Positions 36,444 through 44,677 of a stretch of 64,000 bases of DNA are shown here, piece by piece. Source of the stretch: Sediminibacterium soli (lineage in GTDB: Bacteria > Bacteroidota > Bacteroidia > Chitinophagales > Chitinophagaceae); assembly GCF_009939225.1 (NCBI RefSeq), contig NZ_JAACJR010000006.1, positions 677,828-741,827 of the forward strand. Direction: 5' to 3'. The notes beneath the pieces were generated by a model. It ran no database searches. It saw only the letters and a program-made list of their open reading frames with translations, and had not been told where the DNA came from. Every line of letters begins with the position of its first letter. Positions within the stretch are counted from its first letter, which is position 1. Made by a program: the position numbers and the translations under genes.

Positions 36444-37724
36444 CTACGTATTAGGTGGTGGGTTATTCTGCCATTCCGATAAATGCCGGTAAGCGTTCTC
36501 CGACATGATAATGCCGTTATCGACAATAACGCCGATCGCAAGGGCGATGCCCGTTAAAGACATGATATTGGAAGAAATACCAAATGCGTTCAGTAAAATA
36601 AAACTGGCTGCTATGGTTATCGGGATCTGGATAATAATGCTCAATGCACTTCGCCAGTGAAGAAGGAATACAATCACGATTAAGGAAACCACGATCATTT
36701 CCTCTATAAGCTTTGTTTTTACATTCTCCACCGATGCTTTGATCAGTTCTGTTCTGTCGTAGGCAACTTTGAATTTTACACCTTCCGGCAAACCTTTCTG
36801 CACGTCGGCCATTTTCTTTTTTACATCTTCAATTACTTTGTCTGCGTTTTGCCCGTATCGCATGACCACAATTCCGCCAACCACTTCTCCCTCCCCATTT
36901 TCGTCAAAAATGCCCAGCCGCAGGTCACCGCCCATCTGAACGCTGCCCAGGTCCTTAACCCGAATGGGAATGCCGTTGCTATTGCCCACTGCAATATTCT
37001 CCAGGTCTTCCTTATTCCTGACATACCCCAATCCGCGAATGATATAAGCCATATTGCTCATTTCAAATTTTCTTCCGCCCACATCGTTGTTATTGGCTTT
37101 TACCTTATTCATCACATCCCCCATGGAGATGTTGTAAAACTGCAGTTTAACCGGATCGATGACCAACTGGTATTGCTTTTCAAACCCGCCAAACGAGGCC
37201 ACTTCCGCCACCCCGGGTACGGTCTGCAGAGCAAATTTGACGTACCAATCCTGTATGGCCCTTTGTTCCCCAAGATCCATCTGCCTGGCATCGAATGTGT
37301 ACCAGAACACATGACCAACACCTGTTCCATCGGGGCCAAGAGTGGGCGTTACATTCTGCGGCAATAACCGCTGGGCGTAGTTTAATCGTTCCAGCACCCT
37401 TGTTCTCGCCCAGTAGATATCTACATCGTCTTCAAAAATCAGGTACACGAAACTCATTCCAAACATAGAGGCGCCGCGGATATTCCTGACTTTGGGAACC
37501 CCCTGAAGATTACTGACCAATGGATAGGTAACCTGGTCCTCGATGATCTGCGGGCTTCGCCCCATCCATTCCGTAAAGACGATCACCTGGTTTTCCGACA
37601 GATCCGGAATGGCGTCAATCGGGTTTTTCTGAATGGAAAAGATTCCCCACGCAAACAGGCCGGCCGCCATAAGCAGCACAATAAGCCTGTTGCGCAGGGA
37701 AATCTCAATTAATTTTTGAACCAT
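36444..37724 (-). CDS. CusA-type heavy-metal RND permease, N-terminal part ending at TAG
   Basis: This 426-residue N-terminal part has TM1 (RNRLIVLLMAAGLFAWGIF), the DAIPDLSENQVIVFTEW block and first periplasmic half, and TM2-TM4 with the proton-relay Asp in IALAIGVIVDNGIIMSENAYRHL. It then ends at TAG in the loop before TM5. The remaining permease (34497-36440) continues in the same frame after one codon, so a complete protein of about 1075 residues would result from one sense codon in place of TAG (CAG to TAG is one transition). It is preceded by the DUF3347 gene (16 bp). Metal: probably Cu(I)/Ag(I), judging by the adaptors. Confidence 0.85.
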   Translation of the reverse strand: MVQKLIEISLRNRLIVLLMAAGLFAWGIFSIQKNPIDAIPDLSENQVIVFTEWMGRSPQIIEDQVTYPLVSNLQGVPKVRNIRGASMFGMSFVYLIFEDDVDIYWARTRVLERLNYAQRLLPQNVTPTLGPDGTGVGHVFWYTFDARQMDLGEQRAIQDWYVKFALQTVPGVAEVASFGGFEKQYQLVIDPVKLQFYNISMGDVMNKVKANNNDVGGRKFEMSNMAYIIRGLGYVRNKEDLENIAVGNSNGIPIRVKDLGSVQMGGDLRLGIFDENGEGEVVGGIVVMRYGQNADKVIEDVKKKMADVQKGLPEGVKFKVAYDRTELIKASVENVKTKLIEEMIVVSLIVIVFLLHWRSALSIIIQIPITIAASFILLNAFGISSNIMSLTGIALAIGVIVDNGIIMSENAYRHLSEWQNNPPPNT

Positions 37725-37740
37725 GCTATCTGATTAAGAA

Positions 37741-38361
37741 CTATTGTATTTTCTCCTCTACGGTACCACAGGTGGGCATTTTACTTCCCATGTAAGGGTT
37801 TTTGATTTCCTTCAGTTCACTCAGCCACATGGCGCCCTTGCCGTCGTTTGCCATCGGGCAATGATCATGGTACAGGGCCTGACCGCCGCCAAACGCTTTT
37901 ACCAGCGAATACACATCCTCACTCATCATAGAAAAATGCTCCCGCTGGTGGTCTATTTTGCTTTTGCCGATGTGTTCAGCATGCTCTTTTAGATCGCCTT
38001 CGCTTTCATCGTACACTTTTTTCTGCTCAGGCGTAAAAAATGATTTATCAACCTTTGCCAAAGCTGCTGACACCGCTTTTGCGCCGCTTGCGGCCTCATC
38101 GGCATTATCGTTGGCCAATGCATTCTTTATATGCAGGTAATGGCTGACAACCTCTTTAACCGAGGCAGCTATCTTCGGGTCAACATTGGTAAAGGTTACC
38201 GACACCGATTTTATGTCTTTGTCGCCCGTTGCCGAAGGCGGAGCGGCAGAATCGGATTTCATTTTGCTCATGTCGTGATCGGCAGCTTTATCAGTGCCAT
38301 TATTGCATGCTGATAAAGCCAGCAGGGAGATCGCTATCACTGCCAAAAGTGTGTTTTTCAT
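37741..38361 (-). CDS. DUF3347-domain lipoprotein
   Basis: This 206-residue protein has a lipoprotein signal (LLAVIAISLLALSAC) at the start chosen here. The frame is open to 38535 but MKNTLLAVIAI gives the signal peptide. A His/Met linker (DHDMSKMKSD) precedes the DUF3347 domain, a helical domain with HYLHIKNALANDNADEAASGAKAVSAAL and the C-terminal MANDGKGAMWLSELKEIKNPYMGSKMPTCG. The same domain occurs with CusB-type proteins and copper clusters; the Met/His/Cys-rich tail could bind Cu(I). Periplasmic face, first gene of the pump operon (16 bp before the permease). Confidence 0.85.
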   Translation of the reverse strand: MKNTLLAVIAISLLALSACNNGTDKAADHDMSKMKSDSAAPPSATGDKDIKSVSVTFTNVDPKIAASVKEVVSHYLHIKNALANDNADEAASGAKAVSAALAKVDKSFFTPEQKKVYDESEGDLKEHAEHIGKSKIDHQREHFSMMSEDVYSLVKAFGGGQALYHDHCPMANDGKGAMWLSELKEIKNPYMGSKMPTCGTVEEKIQ

Positions 38362-38578
38362 GTTATTGTTTTTTTGGGTTAATGTATTAATGAAAATCGA
38401 AGTGATTGTTCCCGGTTTGTTTTTTCTTTCTGTCGTACCAACAACAGTCCAGGAAATGAACCGGATTGATTTCATACAAATTGATTTTTTATGATGATAA
38501 ATAAAAGATGTGGGGGATGGCAACCATAATGCCAACAGCCCGACAGTTATTTGCCAGGCTTAATCAGGTAAGATTAAC

Positions 38579-38977
38579 TCAAATAAGAAAAACGCAATTG
38601 CGAATGTAAACGGAGGTCTTTGCACATCGGGGCGGTGCATGACTTATCGGATATTGCTCCGTTACAGAGGGAACAGGCGCAGCCGCCGGCAAAACAAAAC
38701 AGGCAGGAGCAACAGCCAGTAAACTCAATTGCTGCAACTGAAAATTTTCTGCGGCTTTATGATCGATCTGCAGTTTAACCTGCTTATGTTCATCTTTACA
38801 GCAACCCTTCTTATTTTCATGGGTCTTCTCCATACCACATTCGCTGCATTTTTTTGAAGTGGTATGCCATGGTCGCCAGTCTACCAACTTATCCATGCAA
38901 TAATGCATATGGATCGTTGCGCCAACGGTTGTATTGAGATAGACAATGGATAATATGAGAATAATAAGTTTCCTCAC
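38579..38977 (-). CDS. HYC_CC_PP-family secreted protein
   Basis: This 132-residue protein has a signal peptide (KLIILILSIVYLNTTVGA), then MHYCMDKLVDW, a CSECGMEK knuckle, GCCKDEH and a C-terminal HAPPRCAK. These are the HYC, CC and PP marks of a small Bacteroidota family found with copper-efflux genes. The role is not established; Cys/His richness suggests metal binding in the periplasm. The start codon is GTG. A perfect -7 element (TATTTTTG, 38989 down to 38982) ends four bases before it, implying a leaderless mRNA. The 217-bp gap to the DUF3347 gene holds no other gene and may contain the operon promoter. Confidence 0.78.
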   Translation of the reverse strand: MRKLIILILSIVYLNTTVGATIHMHYCMDKLVDWRPWHTTSKKCSECGMEKTHENKKGCCKDEHKQVKLQIDHKAAENFQLQQLSLLAVAPACFVLPAAAPVPSVTEQYPISHAPPRCAKTSVYIRNCVFLI

Positions 38978-38981
38978 CCCA

Positions 38982-38989
38982 CAAAAATA
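38982..38989 (-). promoter_or_regulatory. -7 element four bases before the HYC gene GTG start
   Basis: On the minus strand TATTTTTG (perfect TAnnTTTG), then TGGG, then GTG. Same four-base spacing as at the PAP2 and alkB genes. Confidence 0.45.
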
Positions 38990-39010
38990 GGTGGAATTTC
39001 AGGCATTGTG

Positions 39011-39174
39011 TTATATAATTTTGGCATCGACTTGTATTTTGTCACCCTGCCATTTGAGAATCAATGTTTTTACACCGGTTCGGTTTCTGAAGTTCGGGGC
39101 AGTTGATGCTGCCACCCATTCATGCCGGTGAATATAAAACAGCCCGAGGGTGTGAAGGGTTTAAAGCGCTGCAT
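39011..39174 (-). pseudogene. Possible decayed gene fragment
   Basis: Between the HYC and VOC genes a 34-codon frame (39070-39174) reads like protein (GMNGWQHQLPRTSETEPV). After its stop, in another frame, 39011-39069 reads KTLILKWQGDKIQVDAKII followed by a stop. Together these look like the end of a frameshifted coding sequence, but I do not recognise the family and the stretch is short. Confidence 0.25.
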
Positions 39175-39196
39175 AAGAAAACCGAGGATTAGCGGC

Positions 39197-39595
39197 TTAC
39201 ATCCCCGGCTCCATCAGCAGCACGTTAAATTTGTGTCCGTCGGGGTCTGCAAAACCAACGCCGAAATAACCGGCCTTGTCCCTCCCGGCTTCCTGGAAAA
39301 CGGTACCGCCGGCGGCTTTTACGTTCGCTTCCCAGTCCCTTACCTCCTGTTCGGTTTCGGCAGACAGCGTGAATATGATTTCACTGGCGCTTGTTGCGTC
39401 GGCCGTCAGGTATCCGTCAATCTGCGATCCTTTCTCAAAAAAATGAATCACAAATGCGTCGTCACCAAAAAGAAAACTGGCGAGTTTGGGGTAATTGCCG
39501 GTGTTGTTGGGTGTAAAGCCCAGTTGCGTATAGAACCGGCTGGTGCGGCCCACATCGCTTACGCTGAAATTGGCCCAGATTTTTTTTGTTTTCAT
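39197..39595 (-). CDS. VOC-family (glyoxalase/bleomycin-resistance fold) protein
   Basis: This 132-residue protein has one VOC-domain unit pair: WANFSVSDVGRTSRFYTQLGFTPN at the start, FLFGDDAFVIHFFEK, VKAAGGTVFQEAGRDKAGYFGVGFADPDGHKFNVLLMEPG at the end. PDGHKFNVL is the usual metal-strand motif. Members are lactoylglutathione lyase-like or 3-demethylubiquinone-like; the substrate is not predictable. I start at MKTKKIWANF, not at the upstream in-frame Met at 39622, because all family homology starts there. It shares strand with the amidohydrolase upstream (58-bp gap). Confidence 0.75.
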   Translation of the reverse strand: MKTKKIWANFSVSDVGRTSRFYTQLGFTPNNTGNYPKLASFLFGDDAFVIHFFEKGSQIDGYLTADATSASEIIFTLSAETEQEVRDWEANVKAAGGTVFQEAGRDKAGYFGVGFADPDGHKFNVLLMEPGM

Positions 39596-39653
39596 AGTGG
39601 CTGGTTTATCACCAATCGGCAATCGTTATGCCGATCGGCAGATGGCAGGTTGT

Positions 39654-40997
39654 TTAATATACGATATGTCCGTTATTGATCAGCGATTTCACCGGCGATA
39701 CCCTTGATACCGCTTCTGCAGAGCATCTGGCATCAACCAGCACCATGCTGGCCGCATCGCCGGGTTTGGGCCATTGCTGTATGCCTTTATCGTCTAAAGG
39801 AAGCAGGTTGCCGGTTGCCAGCCGCAGGCTTCTCGACAGTAAAAATTCGGTGTTGTATCCGTACAGCTGCGCCATCAGGTTGGCTTTCTGCAATACGCTT
39901 CCCGATCCAAAGGTATTCCAGTGGTCTATGATGCTGTCGTTGCCGGTAAGCACGGTAACCCTGTGTTTGTACAGAACGGGAATGGGCATCACCAGGTTAC
40001 CGATGGGTATCGTGGATACAATTCCAATTCCCGCTGCCGCCAGCTGTTCGGCTATCGCTTCCTGTTTTACCTGTTCCAGTTTTCCGAGAACAAAACAATG
40101 GCTGATAAAGGTCCTGTTTTTCAATGCGGGGTTCTCGTTCACTTTTTTGATCAGGTATTCCACCGTCTTCAGACCCGATTCGCCCGTTTCATGGAGATGG
40201 ATATCGATCCCTTTGTCATGATCCAGCGCCAGCTGTACGGTAAAATCCATTGTTTTTTCGATGGCCCCGTCGATGCTGAAAGGGTCCAGGCCGCCGATAA
40301 AATCGATATCCATCCGGGCGGCTTCCTTCAGGTAGGGCACCGATTCCGTGTAGAAAACGCCATGCTGCGGAAAAGCCACCAGTTCCGCACCAAAGCCGGG
40401 CTTTTTGTTTGCCAGCGCTTTTTGCAGGTTTAGCAGCGATTGCAGTTTTGAAGTGGGTTCTATGTTTACATGACTTCTTGCATAAGACGAACCTTTTGAC
40501 TGCAGCAGCCCGATCAGTTTTTCGGCGCGCGATGTGGAAGTGGTCAGCATGCCCGGAAGGATCTGCTGTTCCAGTGCGATCATTCCTTTTACACCGTTGG
40601 TTCTTCGCCTCGCCGCCTGCCATTGACCGCCGTAAAACGTCTTGTCGAGGTGGATATGCATATCCCTGAACGCCGGCAACAGCAATAAATCCTTTGCATC
40701 GATACCCGACCCGCCTGCAGGGTTGCCGGTCCGCAGGGCTGCGATCTTTCCGTTGCTGACGCTTACTTCAAACAATTCGGTTCTGGTACGGATCACTTCT
40801 CCGTCTTCATAGTCAAATCCCGTTTCAAGCCGTACGTTTTTCAGCACATAGTCCGCTCCCGCAGCTGTATTTTTTCTATCCGTTCCGCTCGCCGGATTTT
40901 TTTCGGACGGCAGTACGCGTGGCGCAAATGCCATGCCTGCAAGACCCAGTCCGGATTTTTTCAAAAAATCCTTGCGGGGCATCCCTGATCTTTTCAT
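39654..40997 (-). CDS. Exported amidohydrolase (cytosine deaminase-like)
   Basis: This 447-residue protein has a Tat- or Sec-like N-terminus (PRKDFLKKSGLGLAGMAFAPR) and a metal-dependent amidohydrolase body: HIHLDKTF (metal HxH), HLHETGESG, FISHCFVLG, and TGNDSIIDHW with the metal Asp. The pattern resembles cytosine deaminase/atrazine chlorohydrolase-like enzymes, with an unusual predicted envelope location. The substrate is unknown. A perfect -7 element (TAACTTTG, 41021 down to 41014) precedes it; it is divergent from the Ada-like gene. Confidence 0.75.
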   Translation of the reverse strand: MKRSGMPRKDFLKKSGLGLAGMAFAPRVLPSEKNPASGTDRKNTAAGADYVLKNVRLETGFDYEDGEVIRTRTELFEVSVSNGKIAALRTGNPAGGSGIDAKDLLLLPAFRDMHIHLDKTFYGGQWQAARRRTNGVKGMIALEQQILPGMLTTSTSRAEKLIGLLQSKGSSYARSHVNIEPTSKLQSLLNLQKALANKKPGFGAELVAFPQHGVFYTESVPYLKEAARMDIDFIGGLDPFSIDGAIEKTMDFTVQLALDHDKGIDIHLHETGESGLKTVEYLIKKVNENPALKNRTFISHCFVLGKLEQVKQEAIAEQLAAAGIGIVSTIPIGNLVMPIPVLYKHRVTVLTGNDSIIDHWNTFGSGSVLQKANLMAQLYGYNTEFLLSRSLRLATGNLLPLDDKGIQQWPKPGDAASMVLVDARCSAEAVSRVSPVKSLINNGHIVY

Positions 40998-41013
40998 CGT
41001 GTAAGGGTTTTGG

Positions 41014-41021
41014 CAAAGTTA
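41014..41021 (-). promoter_or_regulatory. -7 element upstream of the amidohydrolase
   Basis: TAACTTTG on the minus strand, perfect TAnnTTTG, about 17 bases before the start codon. The -33 box is not clear. Confidence 0.4.
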
Positions 41022-41097
41022 GCTTACTGTTTACGGAAAACGCAGTTTACCACACACTCCGCTATCTTTCCCTGCGCCAAACAAAGCAAGAACCGGA

Positions 41098-41128
41098 TTT
41101 ACCGGATGGCCGGGCAATGGTAATTTTG
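41098..41128 (+). promoter_or_regulatory. Promoter of the Ada-like gene
   Basis: TTTA at 41098-41101, 19 bp, then perfect TAATTTTG at 41121-41128; the ATG is 16 bases further. Confidence 0.55.
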
Positions 41129-41144
41129 ATTCAAATTAACGGCA

Positions 41145-41984
41145 ATGGAAACCCAGCAGCAACTTGATTATAACCGGATCGCATCCGCCATCGGCTTCTT
41201 CAGGCAACACCACAGATCGCAGCCCCGACTCGAAGACGCGGCGGCACATGTGCATCTCAGCACCTTTCATTTTCAAAGAATGTTTACGAGCTGGGCCGGT
41301 GTCAGCCCCAAACAGTTCCTGCAATACCTTACTGCAGACTATGCCAGGGGCATGCTGAAAAACACAGCAGCCAGCCTGGCCGATACAGCCTGGGAATCCG
41401 GGCTCTCGGGTGCCGGCAGACTGCATGATCTCTTTATCAAAATGGAAGGGATGACCCCGGGGGAATACAAAAACGGCGGCGCATCGCTGACCATTCAGTA
41501 TTCCTTTGCCGACAGTCCATTTGGTAAGATACTGGTGGCCGCCACTTCCCGTGGCATCTGCCATATGTCGTTTGCTGACCAGGACCCGCAACAGGCGCTG
41601 GATGCGTTGCGGGCAGACTTTCCCAATGCCGCTTACCTGCAGGTGGTTGACCGGATACAGCAAAATGCACTGTTTATTTTTTCACAGGACTGGCGCAGGC
41701 TGGATACGATCAGGCTTCACCTGAAGGGAACCGATTTCCAGATAAGGATATGGGAAACCCTGCTGAAAATCCCCGCGGGCGGTTTGACCACCTATGGAAA
41801 CCTGGCCACCCTTGCCGGTAATCCGGGCGCATCAAGGGCCGTGGGCAGCGCTGTTGCTGCTAACCCCGTGGCTTTTCTTATTCCCTGCCATCGCGTGATC
41901 AGGTCTACCGGTGACACGGGGCAATACCATTGGGGAAGCACACGCAAGCATGCCATGATCGGGTGGGAAGCCGCACGCAGCTAA
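41145..41984 (+). CDS. Ada-like protein: AraC-type regulator fused to O6-methylguanine-DNA methyltransferase
   Basis: This 279-residue protein has an AraC-type double helix-turn-helix in residues about 5-105 (LEDAAAHVHLSTFHFQRMFTSWAGVSPKQFLQYL), and then a methyltransferase domain ending in the active-site motif IPCHRVIRSTGDTG, whose Cys accepts the methyl group from O6-methylguanine. It lacks the N-terminal Cys4 methylphosphotriester domain of E. coli Ada, so it cannot sense methylphosphotriesters by that means. It repairs alkylated DNA and may regulate its own or other repair genes. Neighbours are not repair genes; alkB is 8 kb to the right. Confidence 0.88.
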   Translation: METQQQLDYNRIASAIGFFRQHHRSQPRLEDAAAHVHLSTFHFQRMFTSWAGVSPKQFLQYLTADYARGMLKNTAASLADTAWESGLSGAGRLHDLFIKMEGMTPGEYKNGGASLTIQYSFADSPFGKILVAATSRGICHMSFADQDPQQALDALRADFPNAAYLQVVDRIQQNALFIFSQDWRRLDTIRLHLKGTDFQIRIWETLLKIPAGGLTTYGNLATLAGNPGASRAVGSAVAANPVAFLIPCHRVIRSTGDTGQYHWGSTRKHAMIGWEAARS

Positions 41985-42036
41985 ACCTGCGCCGGGAGCT
42001 GACAACTTTCAGGTAACCCGTTTCCCGATACCGCAT

Positions 42037-44529
42037 TTACGGCAACTCATCCAGTTTTTTAAATGCATATCCCTTTTCTTTCAGGTAAGCGATCAGGGAG
42101 TCGAGTTGATCGTATAATTTATCTTTTCGTCTCGGATCGGTGCCTGCATGTACCAGCAGGATCATACCATTCAGACCGCTGCCCGGTGCCTGCGCGATTT
42201 TTTTGATACGTGTAACGATCTCTTCGCTCGTCCTGTAAGATGCGCCGAGTTCGGGATAGGTATAGTCGGCATTACTGCCGGTGCCGGGCGTAAAACTGAT
42301 TGTTAGCATACCCGCTTCGCGCAGCCAGCCTGCCACTTCCCTGTTCCACCACTCGTAAGGCGGTATGTAAAAAGGAGTGATAGCCGCGCGGGGAATACCG
42401 GCGGAACGCATCGCTTCTTTGCCGTGTGCAAGATCGGCCAGCAGCGAATCTTTTGTAACCAGTGTTTTGCTGCGATCGGTCCAGTCGCTGTACAGCAGGT
42501 GCCTGTCTGAATGCGAGCCCATCAAATGACCGGACGCATACAACCGCCTTACGTCTTTGAGAAAAGTAGCGTTGCGGTAAAACCGGCCGGTAAAAAAGAA
42601 AGATGCTTTTACCTGTTGTTTCTGCAGTGTTTGGGCGATCGGCTGCAGGCCCTCTCCGAATTCGTCGCCGGTAAACACAAGCGCGATATTTTTTTGTGTG
42701 GAATCGCCTCTGACAACTGCGCCTTCTGCATAGCTGACATGCGGCTTCGCGGTAAGGGAAGTTGTTTGCATACCGTCAGCTTCCTGTTCTTTGGCCGCAA
42801 GTAAATAAATGAGTGAAGCGGTGCCATCCATCGTGGGTTCGTTGGTGCTGTAATCGCCATAGTCATCGTGGTAAACCGCCAGATCGCTTTGCAGCGATTC
42901 GTATTCATCGGGATCTTTGAGTGTGATGCCGATCAGGCTTTTGTAGATGGAGGTGTACACCGGCCCGTCAACCAGCCCGCCGTCGATGGGATAATTTTTG
43001 AGATGCGTGAATGCCGAATGCGGGTCTGCCGGTGTATCGCCCCAGGAAGGCAGTCCGTACACCATACCGGTTCCCCATGGATTGCAGCCGAACAGCCAGT
43101 CGAAACAGGCCTGTTCCAGTTCCGCATACACGCTGTTACCCGAGACAGCGCGGTACCAGTAACATTGTATCGCAAAAGAAACCGTGAGGTTATTGCTGCA
43201 CCAGATAAACGGTATGCCCCGGTTGAATGCATTGTGCCTTGCTTTTTCCTGCACCTTCCGTAACCCGTCTGCATAACGATCCATCAAACCCGCTGCTGCA
43301 TTTTTGCGCTCACGCGCCATTGCATATACCCCCAGGTTATTGAAAGGATAGAACTGGTAATGATGGGCTGTATCCTTTCCCATCCATTTAGAGACCGAAT
43401 CTTTTTGCAGGTACTGATCGAATGCGTTGCGATAGCTTTCCTGACCGGTGAGCGAATACAACTGCGCGGCTGCCAGCTCCATATCATCCATCCAGTCGCC
43501 TTCCGCATAGATATAGGGCGATCTTACAGAGGCCGTCTGCGCCACGCCCGGCTGCTTCAATCCATAATTCCAGGCGGCTACCGCTTTTTTTGAGAGCATC
43601 GATGCATAGGCTTTATCAACCGGTGCATATAACTGCGAAGCAAGGGCAAACGCGCCTGCGAGCTTACCGGCTGTAGAGGCGGTGCCCGTGGTGGCATTCA
43701 TAAACCTGCCGCGCTGCTGTGGCCTGCCCGAATTGAAATATACCGGTCGTTCAAACCCCCTTCCATAGAAACTGTCTTCTTTCGGAATGCGCATACCCAT
43801 ATGATCTCGGTCATCTCCCAACTGGTTGAACATCCAGTCGTCGCGGGGATTCATTTTCACCAGCCAGTCAAGTCCCCAGCGCGCTTCATCCAATACATCT
43901 TTGGTACCGTTTCGGCCATCCAGTCCGCTGGCAAGCTTTTCATCACCAAACACAGCCGGAAAATCGCGATAAGCCGCCAGCAGGTGAAAACCGGCGTTCG
44001 CCGAGGTGGTGCTGTACTGCAGGTAATCGCTGGCATCGTGCCAACCGCCGCTTACATTGATATGCGTGCTGTCCGGCATAGGACCGTACAAGGTGTATCC
44101 GTCGTGTGTATGACAGCTGTCTTTCAGAAACGGGTTAAAACCGCTGCGCTGCTGCCGCATATAGCGCAGGCAGAAATCGGCGGCGCCCTTGTACACGCTG
44201 TCGTTGATGGCAAACACCGGCGACTGCACGCCGCCCGCTCTCAGGAAATAGGATCCTTTGCTGCGGAATGCGGAGAAATTCAACCGGTAGGTGGCAGCAA
44301 AAGGTCCGTACGCGCCGAATGGTTTGCCGGCGGTATTTTTATATACTGTCTTTCCGGAAGCCGCTTCCACCAGTTCAAAAACATCGATGGCGACCTGGGA
44401 TCTGGCACACCATACGGCCACTTTAACGGATGCTGTGGGGTAACCCAGCTGGTTGATACGGATATAGCTTTGCGCGGAAAGACCGGTGAGCCAGCAAAGC
44501 AGGCAAAAAAGCAGGCTTGTCTTTTTCAT
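42037..44529 (-). CDS. Glycoside hydrolase family 9 enzyme fused to a polysaccharide-deacetylase-like domain
   Basis: This 830-residue secreted protein has a signal peptide (LLFCLLCWLTGLSAQ). The first domain is an N-terminal Ig-like cellulase domain (YIRINQLGYPTASVKVAVW). The GH9 (alpha/alpha)6 catalytic domain follows, with GGWHDASDY (161-169, catalytic base Asps) and NEPTMDGTA (about 561-569, proton-donor Glu). From about residue 615 on a CE4/NodB-like domain starts (FTGDEFGEG, SFFFTGRFY, SHSDRH at about 672). The usual TFDD base motif is FTGDE, so the first Asp is missing while the metal Asp and the HSxxH are kept. GH9 enzymes cut beta-1,4-glucans and related chains; the second domain may be inactive or altered. 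Confidence 0.88.
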   Translation of the reverse strand: MKKTSLLFCLLCWLTGLSAQSYIRINQLGYPTASVKVAVWCARSQVAIDVFELVEAASGKTVYKNTAGKPFGAYGPFAATYRLNFSAFRSKGSYFLRAGGVQSPVFAINDSVYKGAADFCLRYMRQQRSGFNPFLKDSCHTHDGYTLYGPMPDSTHINVSGGWHDASDYLQYSTTSANAGFHLLAAYRDFPAVFGDEKLASGLDGRNGTKDVLDEARWGLDWLVKMNPRDDWMFNQLGDDRDHMGMRIPKEDSFYGRGFERPVYFNSGRPQQRGRFMNATTGTASTAGKLAGAFALASQLYAPVDKAYASMLSKKAVAAWNYGLKQPGVAQTASVRSPYIYAEGDWMDDMELAAAQLYSLTGQESYRNAFDQYLQKDSVSKWMGKDTAHHYQFYPFNNLGVYAMARERKNAAAGLMDRYADGLRKVQEKARHNAFNRGIPFIWCSNNLTVSFAIQCYWYRAVSGNSVYAELEQACFDWLFGCNPWGTGMVYGLPSWGDTPADPHSAFTHLKNYPIDGGLVDGPVYTSIYKSLIGITLKDPDEYESLQSDLAVYHDDYGDYSTNEPTMDGTASLIYLLAAKEQEADGMQTTSLTAKPHVSYAEGAVVRGDSTQKNIALVFTGDEFGEGLQPIAQTLQKQQVKASFFFTGRFYRNATFLKDVRRLYASGHLMGSHSDRHLLYSDWTDRSKTLVTKDSLLADLAHGKEAMRSAGIPRAAITPFYIPPYEWWNREVAGWLREAGMLTISFTPGTGSNADYTYPELGASYRTSEEIVTRIKKIAQAPGSGLNGMILLVHAGTDPRRKDKLYDQLDSLIAYLKEKGYAFKKLDELP

Positions 44530-44677
44530 AAGGCAGTGATAAAGGCTGGGTAAAGATAAGCGGTAAACATGCTGTCACCGCGAACGGCCAGTCTGCAGCA
44601 ATAACAAAGGAGACACTTAAGCATCTCCTTTGTAAACGGCATCGCCTGCCGGAAGCGTTTTGCATGAATTTTCTGTA

